DNA of 64,000 bases from Symbiodinium natans (lineage: Eukaryota; Sar; Dinophyceae; Suessiales; Symbiodiniaceae). Location: positions 77,501 to 141,500 of the forward strand of contig CAJNDS010002024.1 of NCBI GenBank assembly GCA_905221605.1, written 5' to 3'. Each line of letters opens with the position of its first letter. Position 1 is the first letter of the stretch. A model generated the notes under the pieces. That model was not told where the DNA came from. It saw only the letters and a list, made by a program, of their open reading frames with translations, and did not search any database. The position numbers were made by a program, and so were the translations under genes. Shown in pieces: positions 1-8,822 of the stretch.

Positions 1-52
1 ATATGGGGGTTATTATCTTCCTTGCTTGAGGGGTTCCTAAGCAAATAGTACT
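1..52. mobile_element. Family C inverted-repeat element, right end only
   Basis: The sequence ending TTCCTAAGCAAATAGTAC matches the terminal repeat of family C (GGGGTTCTTAAGCAAATAGTAG). The left end lies outside the window. Confidence 0.5.
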
Positions 53-88
53 TAGAACTTCAGAGTTTTTTGGCGCCTATTTGCCTAC

Positions 89-141
89 CCCTTGCATCGG
101 GCTTGCCTCGTCGCCCGGCCAGCTGAGCTGTCAAATTTTCC
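89..141 (-). CDS. Small internal exon, unidentified
   Basis: Open on the minus strand between a TTCAG|G acceptor and a G|GTAGGC donor, reading ENLTAQLAGRRGKPDAR. Length and composition resemble the other small exons of the window. It is probably a downstream exon of the coiled-coil-containing gene at 0.9-8.3 kb, but its phase has not been tied to a neighbour. Function unknown. Confidence 0.4.
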
Positions 142-313
142 CTGAACCCTGAAGCGACCTTATCATGCGTCCTAGAACCCCACCAGTTGTAGCTCCTTTT
201 CTTTGCGTCCTGTGATTTCTGTCGTCTTACAACATACCAACCATCAAAAGCAGGAATCCTCTCTCTAAAATGGAACGACAGTTCACCCTAAGCCCTTTAG
301 GCATCTATGTATG

Positions 314-414
314 TGGGGGTCTACGAAAATAGGGGTACCTTATTGGGGCCCTTATTATACAGGAATCCTACTATTTGGGGGTCCATTTTAGGGGTCCCCT
401 TACTTTCGTAAACT
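314..414. mobile_element. Family D inverted-repeat element
   Basis: About 100 bp with ends GGGGGTCTACGAAAATAGGG and CTTTCGTAAACTTCC and a core reading GTACCTTATTGGGG. Copies recur at 11797, 12630, 34822 and 51556. It is non-coding and resembles a MITE. A stray end-like piece follows at about 451-472. Confidence 0.7.
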
Positions 415-564
415 TCCATTTTTTGCCCTAAACCCTAAATCCCTAAACCCTTATTTTCGTAAACTTCCATGTAGGATCCTGGCCCAACATTGGCCTCGCC
501 ACGGCGAAAGGCTCCCAAGGCCTGGTTTTCCGCTGGGGAGGGCCCTTAGCTTGAAAGCACCCTG

Positions 565-620
565 AGGTTTAGGGTTTAGGGTTTAGGGTTTAGGGTTTAG
601 GGTTTAGGGTTTAGGGTTTA
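565..620 (+). repeat. Interstitial TTTAGGG array
   Basis: About seven TTTAGGG units, plus-strand sense, between unrelated islands, directly followed by a family E element. Confidence 0.9.
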
Positions 621-731
621 GCTAACAGTGACCATATTGTAGTAAGGGTACCTTTTTTTTGGGCTGGCTACTTTATAAGCGAGCCTTGAACCCCCTAAAA
701 AGGGGGAAAAGGGAACAAACTGGGCTACCAA
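620..731. mobile_element. Family E inverted-repeat element
   Basis: About 110 bp with the family E layout: GTGACCATATTGTAGTAAGG near the left, a TTTATAA core, and AAAAGGG...CTGGGCTACCAAG at the right. Other copies lie at 4296, 12132, 28232 and 38906. Confidence 0.65.
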
Positions 732-922
732 GTGAGTAGGGCCTTGTTGCTTCTAGGGCTTGGGGGCTTAGGGCCTCAGGGTTGACCAGCTAAGTACCCT
801 AAGGGCTACTGTTTGTCTTATCCCAAACTAGGGTTCGTGACTTTAAAGGGGGGGCTGCAGAAGTGCTTCAGCACCCACGTCCTAAACCCCGGGCCCTGCC
901 GTGAACCCGGCCCTAAACCCAC

Positions 923-1085
923 CTCTGCTTTGACGTTGGTAAGGAATTCGGCTTGGGACGTTCCCCGTAAATGCTAACAGTCCTTAATAGGATTCATTTT
1001 CGGGGGTATTGTAATCCTTATTAAGGACTGTTAGTCTAAGGGGGAACATCCCATCGGCTTTAACCAGCCTCGCAACTTGTGTCAG
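923..1085 (-). CDS. Coiled-coil-like exon interrupted by a family A element
   Basis: If the element at 955-1052 and one copy of its 7-bp target duplication are removed, the minus strand reads LTQVARLVKAEFLTNVKAEV in one frame, ending at GAG|GTGGGT. The element is therefore either an intron or a disrupting insertion. Without removal the frame is broken. The right boundary (GTTGAAG acceptor) is approximate. Likely part of the gene whose exons lie upstream at 1.8-8.3 kb. Function unknown. Confidence 0.4.
955..1052. mobile_element. Family A inverted-repeat element with 7-bp target duplication
   Basis: About 98 bp palindromic element with ends GGGACGTTCCCC and GGGGGAACATCCC and internal arms carrying CTAACAGTCCTTAATAGG. 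TCGGCTT is present at 948-954 and again at 1054-1060, flanking the element as a target-site duplication. Copies: 1659, 27673, 41173, 44093, 50368, 63876. Confidence 0.85.
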
Positions 1086-1449
1086 GCTTCAACACTCTGA
1101 AGTGCCCATGTTCCGTGCACTCCGCTGCGTGGGATCTCGTTGTTGCGAGCTTAGGTTCACATACCCTGGAACCTTCAACCTTGGCAGGTCTAGGGTTTGA
1201 GGGGGGTTTCCTTCAAGAGACGCAAATATAGCTGGCGCTCATTAAGTCATCGACCGTCCAATGCGGAGGGTTTTCCTCGAGGGCCAATGCTCCGGTCAAA
1301 CTCGCTAGCCTCGATGGTGGCGATGTCCGCCACATGAAACCCCACTAGAACAGAGATACCCTAAACCCTTTTGAACCCACTCTATACCCTAAACCCTGAA
1401 CCCACAGACATGGGCCAAGGGTCACAAGTACTCTGGCACAAATGCTCAA

Positions 1450-1559
1450 CTACTATTTGCTGAAGAACCCTAGAAGACTAAAAAACCACAATCCGTATAT
1501 TACCCTTATAATAAGGAAGATTCTTTTTTATATTTTGGGGGGTTCTTAGGCAATTGCTG
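1450..1559. mobile_element. Family C inverted-repeat element
   Basis: Left end CTACTATTTGCTGAAGAACCC, right end GGGGGGTTCTTAGGCAATTG, with a CCTTATAATAAGG palindrome in the loop. About 110 bp, non-coding. Confidence 0.75.
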
Positions 1560-1658
1560 GTCAAGGAAAGATTTGACGAAGGCTTTCGAAAGGCCTGTTA
1601 AGCGCTGGTGCAGCCCGAGAAGGCCCTGGAGCCTTGAAACTTAAGACTCACATCCTTT

Positions 1659-1747
1659 GGGATGTTCACCCTTATACTAACAGTCCTTAATAGGGTTTAG
1701 AATAGGGGGTACTATAATCCCTATTAAGGACTGTTCGTATCAGGAAC
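1659..1747. mobile_element. Family A inverted-repeat element, decayed right end
   Basis: CTTATACTAACAGTCCTTAA at the left pairs with TTAAGGACTGTTCGTATCAG at the right. The terminal GGGGGAACATCCC is eroded to AGGAAC. Confidence 0.75.
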
Positions 1748-1797
1748 AAAAACACAAGGGCTTGCTTAGGGCTTCTCGGCGTTTTCGGGTTCCTTGC

Positions 1798-1893
1798 CTC
1801 TCGCCGCCCGTTTCTTTGCCGGTCCAGCTCGACCAGTTTCTCTTGTGTCTGCAGGACCTTGGCACACTTCAGTTGGTCGGTGGGGCTTTGCAT
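1798..1893 (-). CDS. Coiled-coil exon, unidentified gene
   Basis: A 96-bp minus-strand exon (32 codons, phase 0 at both ends) with acceptor CCTAG|A and a GC donor GAG|GCAAGG. It reads MQSPTDQLKCAKVLQTQEKL followed by VELDRQRNGRRE, a Lys/Glu/Leu-rich helical stretch. It follows the exon at 2270-2372 in phase, so both probably belong to one coiled-coil region. Function unknown; boundaries set by eye. Confidence 0.5.
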
Positions 1894-1905
1894 CTAGGGT
1901 TTACT

Positions 1906-1991
1906 CTACTCCCCTTAGAACCTCAAGAAACATATTTTAAACATCCTCTTGGGTGTTATATGAACAAAGAAATTCCCAAGGGGGATATAGT
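1906..1991. mobile_element. Family K element
   Basis: CTACTCCCCTTAGAACCT at one end and CCCAAGGGGGATATAG at the other, with an AT-rich middle. A second copy lies at 35581-35668 with the same order of motifs. Non-coding. Confidence 0.55.
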
Positions 1992-2096
1992 TTAGGGTCG
2001 GATGGGCCTTGCTCAAGCCGCTATGATCCGTCTCAGGCCTGGATGTCACACGGATATCCACCTTGGAATTTCGGAACCCGAGAGATTTGCAGGATT

Positions 2097-2209
2097 CTAC
2101 TATTTGCTTAAGATTCCCCCGAAAAATAGCAGACAAGAATCCCTATATTGCCCTTATATGGAAGAATATGTATATACTTGTTTGGAGGGCTTCTATAAGC
2201 AAGTAGTAG
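2097..2209. mobile_element. Family C inverted-repeat element
   Basis: CTACTATTTGCTTAAGATTCC at the left and TTCTATAAGCAAGTAGTAG at the right, about 113 bp. Confidence 0.65.
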
Positions 2210-2269
2210 GACTTCAGGTTGCAGACCCGGAACCCCAAACCCTAAACCCTAAACCCTAAAACCCCTTGC

Positions 2270-2372
2270 AGCCCGGTTCAGCTCAAGCTCTCTGAGGCTG
2301 CCGGCCTGATTTGCGAGCTCTTCGATGCGGCAGAGCCGCTCGCGGTCCAGAAGAGCCATGGCCCCGGCGATG
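2270..2372 (-). CDS. Coiled-coil exon flanked by telomere repeats
   Basis: A 103-bp minus-strand exon reading IAGAMALLDRERLCRIEELA then NQAGSLRELELNRA, strongly helical. The acceptor is AAACAG|C, formed at the end of a CCCTAAA-sense array. The donor is GC (GGGCT|GCAAGG), followed by TTTAGGG-sense repeats. Ending in phase 0, it joins the exon at 1798-1893 in frame. No family recognised. Confidence 0.55.
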
Positions 2373-2374
2373 CT

Positions 2375-2443
2375 GTTTAGGGTTTAGGGTTTAGGGTTCA
2401 GGGTTTAGGGTTCAGGGTTTAGGGTTTGGGGTTTAGGGTTCAG
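2375..2443 (+). repeat. Interstitial TTTAGGG array
   Basis: About nine TTTAGGG units with TTCAGGG and TTTGGGG variants, abutting the exon at 2270-2372. Confidence 0.9.
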
Positions 2444-2728
2444 GTCCCCAATCACTAGAAAAATCCACGGGTTTTATGGGGATTTCCTATAAAGTTAAGG
2501 GGGGTTAAGGTTTAAGGTTTAAGGTTGTCGGGTTTAGAAGTCTGATTGTCTGATTCTAAGGTTCTACAAGGGGTATACAACGGGTCCCTTTTAAGGGACC
2601 ATGCAAACTACCCCTAGATGAATGCAGACCAAGATGCGCCATCTGAGGCTTCATTTATGAGACAATATGAAGTCTAAGGGTTCGCAGGGCCCAGGGGTCA
2701 ACAAGCTTCAGGGTGCCATGATACAGCG

Positions 2729-2764
2729 GGTTTAGGGTTTAGGGTTTAGGGCTTAGGGTTTAGG
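2729..2764 (+). repeat. Short TTTAGGG array
   Basis: Five units, one of them GCTTAGGG. Confidence 0.85.
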
Positions 2765-3019
2765 GGATGTGGTGGGATCGGACGCAGGCTTCCTGCCCCT
2801 GAAAAGGGGTTGCGGGTTGAGGGGTTCCTGTGCTCTCTTTGGTGCTTCATCGCTAACGCTCGGAACAAGCCCGGCGAGGATCCAGTCTCAGTCTTCAATG
2901 CGGGGGCACGGTAGCCGTTGTGAAACTCCCTCCTACATAAACTACAACAGCCCCATCAGCCCCTTCCTCAAGTCCCAGGAAACCTCGTCGCACCAATCAT
3001 ATGCATTGGGGTGTAAGGT

Positions 3020-3110
3020 TTAGGGATTCCGATGGCATGCAAGCTGCTGCAGAATTGCATTGCAGCCACCAACCCGAAACCAATCCGGCAATCCGCAGCA
3101 AGAACGCCTA
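3020..3110 (-). CDS. Possible exon with hydrophobic stretch
   Basis: From a CTGTTAG|GC acceptor the minus strand reads VLAADCRIGFGLVAAMQFCS, open to the end of the island. No clear donor was found, so the boundaries are rough. It lies between the exon at 3393-3464 and the one at 2270-2372 and could be the missing link between them. Confidence 0.3.
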
Positions 3111-3293
3111 ACAGGCAGAGGTGTGCACTTTTTTGTTTTTCTTCCGCAGCCGTTGCTGCAAACCGATCCAGGTTCTAGCAAGCTCGGGGCACGAAATCCC
3201 CGGCGCTAAGTGCTTGCTTGCTCCTTAAAGCCAGCTCAAAAGGAAGAGCGCCGGGCGCTAATCATGCAGGCTCCTGCGCTAACCTAATAAGCC

Positions 3294-3367
3294 CTAAACC
3301 CTAAAACCCTAAAACCCTAAAACCTAAAACCCTAAAACTCTAAAACCCTAAACCCTAAAGCCCTAAA
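3294..3367 (-). repeat. Degenerate CCCTAAA array
   Basis: About ten units, several lengthened to CCCTAAAA, just downstream (minus sense) of the exon at 3393-3464. Confidence 0.85.
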
Positions 3368-3392
3368 ACACTGCCCAGGGAAGCCTGTTGAC

Positions 3393-3464
3393 CTGCCGTG
3401 CTTCGGCCCAATCTCGTTGAAACTGCTCGAGCAAGGCCCTCTCCGAGTTTGCCTTGACGACAGC
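3393..3464 (-). CDS. Exon of the 3.4-8.3 kb gene, helical
   Basis: Reads AVVKANSERALLEQFQRDWA then EARQ, ending at a CAG|GTCAAC donor; acceptor GCAAGAG|G. Phase 0 at both ends. CCCTAAA repeats lie on its left and TTTAGGG on its right (plus-strand view). Confidence 0.55.
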
Positions 3465-6400
3465 CTCTTGCCAGGTCGACGTGGAAACCGGGGAATAGAG
3501 TTTAGGGGGGTGAGTTCCGGCTCTTGTAGACTTGTGCCGAAACCCTAAACCCTTCTCAGCGGGCCTTCTGCGACTTCACCCGGTACTGAACCGTTCATGG
3601 TCACCTACTCTTGTCTTGCGTAGTTGCACTAGAAAAATCTCAGGAACACAGCGCGAGGACACCCCTAAACTCCAAACCCTGAACTCTACGGGTTCTCGTA
3701 ACAAGCCTCTTCCTGGATCCCGCTCTTGGATTCTACGCAACCCCGGAGCTCTAGCTAGTTAGGGTTTCGGGTTTAGGGTCCTTTTGGAGGTGGTGCCTGG
3801 CTTTCTCAGGAATTAGATCATGCTATCCATACAATTTAGCTTATCAACAAAGGATAAGCTACAACTGGGGACGTTAGCGGCTTCGGCCCGAACAAAACCT
3901 CAAGCCCTGATGCAACTCAACCGCCAGAAGCCCTCGTGTACTCCCTCCATTACGCAGATAACGGGCAAACAGGCCATGATTGTCAGTAATCTTGGGGGGG
4001 AGTCTGGGGAAGCGCCAACCCTAAACCCTAAACCCCAAACCCTAAGCCCGACACCCTAAACCCTAAACCCTAAACCCAATTCCCAAGACCGCCTTGGCGC
4101 TATATGCTGCCCGGCGAACACGGAGTCTCGGTCGTTCCCCCTCGGGGGCCTGGAAGCAGCGGTTCAGGGTTAGGGTTTAGGGTTTAGGGTTTAGGGTTAG
4201 GGTTTAGGGTTTGGACCATCATATGTTATTGGCTTGCCAGACTACAGAACGCAGAAAGAAAAGGAGACGTAAACAAACATACCTGGATTTTGCCTTTGTA
4301 GCTCAGTAACCATATCATAAGAAGGGCACCAGCTTTGTGGTTTCGGTTTAGGGCCACGTTATAACGGAACCTGAGCCCAACAAAAAAAGGGGCAAAAGGG
4401 CACCACTGGGCTAGCAACCATTCCCCAACTTGCTTCCAAAAAACCTGAAGCCGCAGCTAAACTTCAGCCCAACCCCGCGGGTTTAGGGTTTAGGGCTTGG
4501 GGCTTAGGGTTAGGGGTTTAGGGTTTAGGGTTAGGGGTTTAGGGCTTGGGGCTTAGGGTCCTGAACCTCGACCATCGACGTTCCCAACCCCTTGTTCGCG
4601 CAGGCCTCGGCCAAGAATTCGAGTCCGCCTCTCCACAGGGTCTTGGATCCGTTCACTTGGAGGCTCATGCTTGGAGGTTCAGGTTCAGGGTACTTATAAC
4701 CCAATTATGTGTAGTTAGAACCCACTGATAAGCCTCTTAAATACCCTGATAGGGTTATAATTGGGTTGTAAGTACAGTTATAATTGGGTCACTAAGTACC
4801 ATGAACCTCCAAGTGGGTAGCTATAAGTAGGATAGCTCCAATTGCAACCTTATTTAGGGTACTTACAGCCCTACTGATAACCACCTATGAACCTCCATGC
4901 GTTGGAGTTGAAAGTTCAGGTGTACGCAGGGATATACACCCACATGAAATGACCCTACATTTGTAGCACGTTGCGCTTTACTTCATTGTATGGTATTGCG
5001 ACATACTTCGCTTTACAGCAGAAACCTGTAGCTACAATGCATAACATATGTGCAGCGCACAACATCCACCCATGCAATCATGTAACACCTATGTTACACT
5101 TTACCGTAAACATACGGTCATGTACTTCCTAGACGTGGGTGAAAAAACCTACCCCGGCAACTGACAGATATGTCCGAATGCATGTGCGTGCATTCTCGCG
5201 TGTGTTCAGCGACATGTGCATCCTCAAGCATCTTCAGGTACATGCACCTGGTTGTGCAACCGACTTGGCTAGAAACCCGGCTGCGTCTGAATGAGCCAGT
5301 TTCGACTAGGCAGCCCACGTTGAGGGGAGGGTATGTTGTGAAACCTAAGTTGTAGTGCTTGCAACCCCAATGTTGGGGCCACCTAGCCCTAAGGACTGCG
5401 GAACTCCAGTCCCTTCTTACCCAAGCCCGACACAGGCCTTCTTCAAGCTCGTCGAATTTCTTGGCCGGCGGCGTGCCCACGGGGCGGAATTTCAGCAAAC
5501 AGCCGCAGGGTGTCTCCTGAACAAGGCAAACTTGCCTTAGGCATCAGGCATTCAGGACTACATACACCTTAAACGAAGTCTAAGGCGGGAGGAAAGTTGC
5601 CCAAAACCCTCATCCATGCGACGGGATGGCAGACCAACACAAAACTGCTTAGGAACCACGGCTCAGGAACCAAGACTGGTCAAGAAGACGGGACAGTTTT
5701 CACAAAGCTGGATGTGGAATCGGGGGATACAAGTGGCCTCTTAATGAGGGTAGCGGGATGTCGAGCGCTCGGCCGCATCATCACATTTGCATGCTAAACC
5801 CTTGGATTGGGCCCATCGTTTACGTTTTGGGGTTCTTCAGCAATAGTAGGGTAGGGTTGTAAGCAGGGTAACTATAATTCTCGGCCGTGCTCTCCTGCAG
5901 CTCGACAGGCGTTTTCATGCCAAAACGCGCCACAGCACCAGTGCCGATGCCCACGAAGGTACCGGCCCACTGCTGGACGAACAAAGCCTGGTCTCGAAGT
6001 CTCCAGTTCTACTCCTCTGTGCCATAATTATAACGCCTATGCCAGTGCACCTGCGACTGCATGAAGGGTCTCACTGGACTGAACATGTAGGAACACATAA
6101 ATCAGGTTCCTTTTCCAACATTGCACTCCCAGCCTGAAAAAGGTACATCACGGATGTACAGCGTTTTGGTCTAAGACCAAAACGTCAGTCGCACACAAGC
6201 TCAGTAGCCGAATTGCAAACTGCTGGGTCTGACAATGCGTCGAGAAGCGGCTGCGCGTGCATCATCGACGTCCATGCGCCAAATCTCCTAAAGGAACCGC
6301 GTGTGTAGTGGCGGGCTATCAAAGACATGCACCCCAACTCTTCACAACTCACAAACACCTGTCGCTCGGTACCTTCCATCCAGCTCGCATGCTAAACCTA

Positions 6401-6798
6401 CGCGAAAGCTGCCAGAATCCCCAGAACCCGACATTACTCGCCATTGAAGACCAAGGTACTGGGCCGATGCAGGGCAGCAACAGCCGCTCCCAGCGCGGTC
6501 CACCTGGGCCGAAGCATGATCCGCAGGCCACGTAAGGGGGTCTTTAGCTGGATACAAGCAAGTATGACTACGAAGTTCTACCACGGCATCGTTCTTGCTC
6601 AAACTTCGAAGAAGGCAAACAGAAACTGCCCACAGCCCTGTGGCCTCAGCCCCACAAGCAATCAAACTGTACTCCGGCACTAGCTCACTAGCCCTGATCT
6701 TGGGACCTTTTGTGAGGAACATTTGTGGGGAGACGTTTGGGGCCCCGGCATGTAAGGTTTACAGCCTATGTAAAAGGACTTAAGGACTTTGGCGTTTT

Positions 6799-6831
<33 letters not shown>

Positions 6832-8339
6832 CATGTGAAGCCCTCATGTTGCGCCCTCAATTTTGGAACCTGTGGCGGCGTCTCTGTCAAACCGGTGCTC
6901 CCAAAACCCAAAAAACGGATCCGCGGCACGGAAGGATGTCGCAGCGGTAGCCACTGGATCGTTAACCACCGTGAAGCCAGCCTGATGCATACACGTATAC
7001 ACATATCATTGAGAAAAAGCATGTGCGTACTCTCTTAGGTGCAGATGCAAAGTTTCGGATAGCCGTAGAGGGCGAATCGAGAGCGAGAGAGAGAGAGAGT
7101 GAATGAGTCTGAGTGAGTGAGTGTGAGTGAATGAATGATAGAGATAAAGTTCATGAGAGAGAGAGGGACACAGAGAGAGAGAGAGAGAGAGAGCGTGAGT
7201 GAATGAGTGAGTGAGTGAGTGAGCGAGCGAGTAAACTGCGTGCGGGAGAAGGAGCGTGAGCAAGGGACAGACAGGAGAAACGGGCAAAACAGAGATTCAG
7301 CGAGAGATCAAGTGGGGAAGAAACAGAGAGACAAGAGATAGGAGAGAGAGAGAGAGAGAGCGCGAGAGAGGGGTAGGGAGTGAGCGGGTTGAGGGAGCGG
7401 GAGAGGAACAGAGAAGTGCTGCTGAGCCACATCCACACCGAAGATCAAAGCATGAAGCAAAGCCGCAGAGGCTGTCTGCAGAGTCGTGCTGCCGGCCATC
7501 TCCTCAAGGCTGCCTTGGGGACTGCCAAGTTTCAGCTAAACCCTAAACCCTAAACCCTAAACCCTAAACCCTAAACCCCAAACCTGCTCCACACCCACCG
7601 AAGTTAAGTCTTGGCCATCAAACCCAACTTAGACCCCACTGGGCACCTCTTAGCTTCCGGCTTTGCGCTTAAGGGTTTAGGGTTTAGGGTTTAGGGTTTA
7701 GGGTTTAGGGTTTAGGGTTTAGGGTTTAGGGTTTAGGGTTGGGGCTTAGAGTTTGCTTGGACTCTCGACTTAGCGCAAGTCTACTTAGTATCCCCTAGAA
7801 ACCCTATAAGCATCCCCATAAGCCAACTTACTGACGCTGCTTACGAAGACCAAAGGGCTTCCAAGTAGAGAATTCGGCCGGGAGTGTAGGGGGAGTTGGG
7901 GACTTCCAGTGGTTGTGATTAAGAGCACCCTTGGACCTTTATTCACGTGGTCTCTGCACACATGGGCGGCTGTCAAAATTATGATCCCTTTTGGGGTACC
8001 CTAAATATTAGGTGCCGTATTACAATAGGGATCCAAAAAGGGACCATAATATTGACAACCACCCACATGAAAGCGTGACAAACCTTCCCCATCTCCGCAG
8101 ACATGCGACTGTCTACGTACATACGTAGGGTCTACATTCATTGCTGCGTTTTTGTCGGTGGCTTTTCAGTGCTTCCCCCATGCGATCGTTCCCTTGGTGA
8201 AAGGCTGATTTCAGGCAACAAAGCCCGGCAATGAAGCGTTGCTCGATTGTAACACTAGAGTCACTAGAACACATGACAAGTTCTCCTAATGGAACCCATG
8301 ATCGAAGCGTAGCCCACAATGCTTCCAAAAACCACGCTT
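3393..8339 (-). CDS. Multi-exon gene: nine small exons, unidentified protein
   Basis: Nine minus-strand islands can be joined in order 8125-8339, 7845-7953, 7410-7502, 6870-6981, 5895-5992, 5421-5516, 4567-4641, 4090-4149, 3393-3464. Joins from 7845-7953 onwards keep phase: 0,0,1,0,0,0,0. The first join (8125-8339 to 7845-7953) is less certain. Donors seen are GTAAGC, GTTCC, GTTCCA, GA, GTAAGA, GTTCAG, GTCTTG and GTCAAC; acceptors are all AG. The product has hydrophobic segments (VLLITTT, QQWAGTFVGIGTGAVARFG), a charged helical part and, downstream, coiled-coil exons. I do not recognise the family. Introns hold telomere-repeat arrays and family B, C, E and G elements. More exons probably exist on both sides. 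Boundaries were derived by hand from open frames. Confidence 0.5.
4017..4078 (-). repeat. CCCTAAA array
   Basis: About eight CCCTAAA units with two variants, next to the exon at 4090-4149. Confidence 0.9.
4090..4149 (-). CDS. Exon of the 3.4-8.3 kb gene, Arg-rich
   Basis: Sixty bases, 20 codons, reading APEGERPRLRVRRAAYSAKA between acceptor TTCCAG|G and donor GCG|GTCTTG, phase 0 both ends. Telomere repeats flank both sides in the usual inverted arrangement. Confidence 0.55.
4169..4214 (+). repeat. TTTAGGG array
   Basis: About six units immediately right of the exon at 4090-4149. Confidence 0.9.
4296..4418. mobile_element. Family E inverted-repeat element
   Basis: GTAGCTCAGTAACCATATCA at the left and GGCACCACTGGGCTAGCAACC at the right; core carries GGTTTAGGG. 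Confidence 0.65.
4480..4560 (+). repeat. TTTAGGG array with GGTTAGGGG and GGCTTAGGG variants
   Basis: About eleven units of mixed quality left of the exon at 4567-4641. This is one of the few places where the donor side shows TTTAGGG on the plus strand. Confidence 0.85.
4567..4641 (-). CDS. Exon of the 3.4-8.3 kb gene
   Basis: Twenty-five codons reading TLWRGGLEFLAEACANKGLG then TSMVE; acceptor GGATCCAAG|A, donor GAG|GTTCAGG, phase 0 both ends. A family B element starts within 30 bp on the acceptor side. Confidence 0.55.
4656..4900. mobile_element. Two abutting or nested family B elements
   Basis: GCTTGGAGGTTCA at 4668 pairs with CATGAACCTCCAAG ending 4813. A second unit runs on to CTATGAACCTCCATG at about 4900. 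Both carry TTATAA and TAGGGTACTTA internal motifs of family B. Confidence 0.7.
5421..5516 (-). CDS. Exon of the 3.4-8.3 kb gene with canonical GTAAGA donor
   Basis: Thirty-two codons reading ETPCGCLLKFRPVGTPPAKK then FDELEEGLCRAW. Acceptor TTGTTCAG|G and donor TGG|GTAAGA are the most conventional splice sites in the window. Phase 0 both ends. Confidence 0.6.
5820..5848. mobile_element. Family C element end
   Basis: Only the right terminal repeat (TTTTGGGGTTCTTCAGCAATAGTAG) is visible; no left partner was found. Confidence 0.45.
5895..5992 (-). CDS. Exon of the 3.4-8.3 kb gene with a likely membrane-type segment
   Basis: Reads QALFVQQWAGTFVGIGTGAV then ARFGMKTPVELQ. Acceptor CTTCGAG|AC completes the codon split by the donor of exon 6870-6981 (ACA G|GT), giving an Asp. 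The donor is GA (CTGCAG|GAGAGC), an inference supported only by frame. The Gly-rich hydrophobic run could be a membrane helix. Confidence 0.55.
6342..6722 (-). CDS. Open minus-strand segment, possible exon(s)
   Basis: A 126-codon open frame with mixed composition between the exons at 6870 and 5992. It may contain a further exon of the same gene or be intronic; direct phase-compatible joining of its neighbours argues for intronic. No family recognised. Confidence 0.25.
   Translation of the reverse strand: MFLTKGPKIRASELVPEYSLIACGAEATGLWAVSVCLLRSLSKNDAVVELRSHTCLYPAKDPLTWPADHASAQVDRAGSGCCCPASAQYLGLQWRVMSGSGDSGSFRVGLACELDGRYRATGVCEL
6800..6829 (+). repeat. (GT)n microsatellite
   Basis: About 15 GT units. 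Confidence 0.95.
6870..6981 (-). CDS. Exon of the 3.4-8.3 kb gene
   Basis: Reads AGFTVVNDPVATAATSFRAA then DPFFGFWEHRFDRDAAT. Acceptor GCATCAG|G, donor ACAG|GTTCCA. Starts in phase 0 and ends one base into a codon. Composition and aromatic pattern look like folded protein rather than repeat-derived sequence. Confidence 0.6.
7079..7370 (+). repeat. GA-rich simple repeat cluster
   Basis: Runs of GA at 7079-7100, 7156-7192 and 7340-7370 with GAGT/GAAT repeats between them. Confidence 0.9.
7410..7502 (-). CDS. Exon of the 3.4-8.3 kb gene
   Basis: Thirty-one codons reading EMAGSTTLQTASAALLHALI then FGVDVAQQHFS. Acceptor CTTGAG|G, donor TCT|GTTCCTC, phase 0 both ends. Ala/Leu-rich, probably a helix. 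Confidence 0.6.
7536..7573 (-). repeat. CCCTAAA array
   Basis: Five to six clean units. Confidence 0.95.
7672..7742 (+). repeat. TTTAGGG array
   Basis: About ten clean units. With 7536-7573 it brackets a 100-bp island in inverted orientation. Confidence 0.95.
7845..7953 (-). CDS. Exon of the 3.4-8.3 kb gene
   Basis: Reads DHVNKGPRVLLITTTGSPQL then PLHSRPNSLLGSPLVF. Donor TTC|GTAAGC, acceptor GTGCAG|A (or further right at the family G element end). Ends in phase 0, matching exon 7410-7502. Confidence 0.5.
7958..8071. mobile_element. Family G inverted-repeat element
   Basis: CACATGGGCGGCTGTCAA at the left is the inverted match of TTGACAACCACCCACATG at the right. The inner arms carry ATTATGATCCC and GGGACCATAAT. 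It lies between two exons and can supply GTG|GTTGTC and GACAG|CC splice sites. A related copy is at 60646-60741. Confidence 0.65.
8125..8339 (-). CDS. Exon of the 3.4-8.3 kb gene, most 5' tested
   Basis: Open frame of about 71 codons from acceptor CACTCAG|A to a GTATGT donor, including FLEALWATLRSWVPLGELVM and VTIEQRFIAGLCCLKSAFHQ. Looks like ordinary globular protein. The 3' boundary is uncertain because several GT donors lie within 20 bp. Confidence 0.5.
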
Positions 8340-8379
8340 CTGAGTGCCGCTGGGACCCGGCAGACTCAGAGCTCTTTAA

Positions 8380-8432
8380 ACCCCAAACCCTAAGGGTTTA
8401 GGGTTTAGGGTTTAGGGATTAGGGTTTAGGGT
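8380..8432 (+). repeat. TTTAGGG array
   Basis: About five units following a single CCCTAAGGG junction, where the sense of the repeat inverts. Confidence 0.85.
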
Positions 8433-8529
8433 TCAGGCTGCTGGTCGGGCTTCAGAGGTGAGGCTTGATGGAGACCTTTCAGGGCCTGATAGCAAGCCCC
8501 GTTAAGGATTGCGTATGTGATAAATACAT

Positions 8530-8705
8530 AGCATGAATACTAAGGGGGGAGATTCGTTGCCAATGAATTTCCTGACTTGCGCGGCAAGGTGCAGCAAACC
8601 TGGGATCGGACGGCCTCGCTTTGGGCAGGGCCTGCACGCACAATGACCACCTGCAGCCAGATGCTGGTCGACGCTCTGAATGTCTAGTTTCGGGCTGGTA
8701 ATAAG
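8530..8705 (-). CDS. Possible exon, unidentified
   Basis: One frame reads QLITSPKLDIQSVDQHLAAG and LHLAAQVRKFIGNESPPLVF without a stop; a competing frame is also open. Edges are uncertain. Confidence 0.35.
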
Positions 8706-8822
8706 TTGGGAAAGCTCCAGAAATCTTTCGGCAGATATGCAAACCCTACATCCTAAACCCTACACCAGCAGACTGACTCTGAAATCATGGCAGCGGATGC
8801 CCCGGCTCCTTATGGTTATAAC

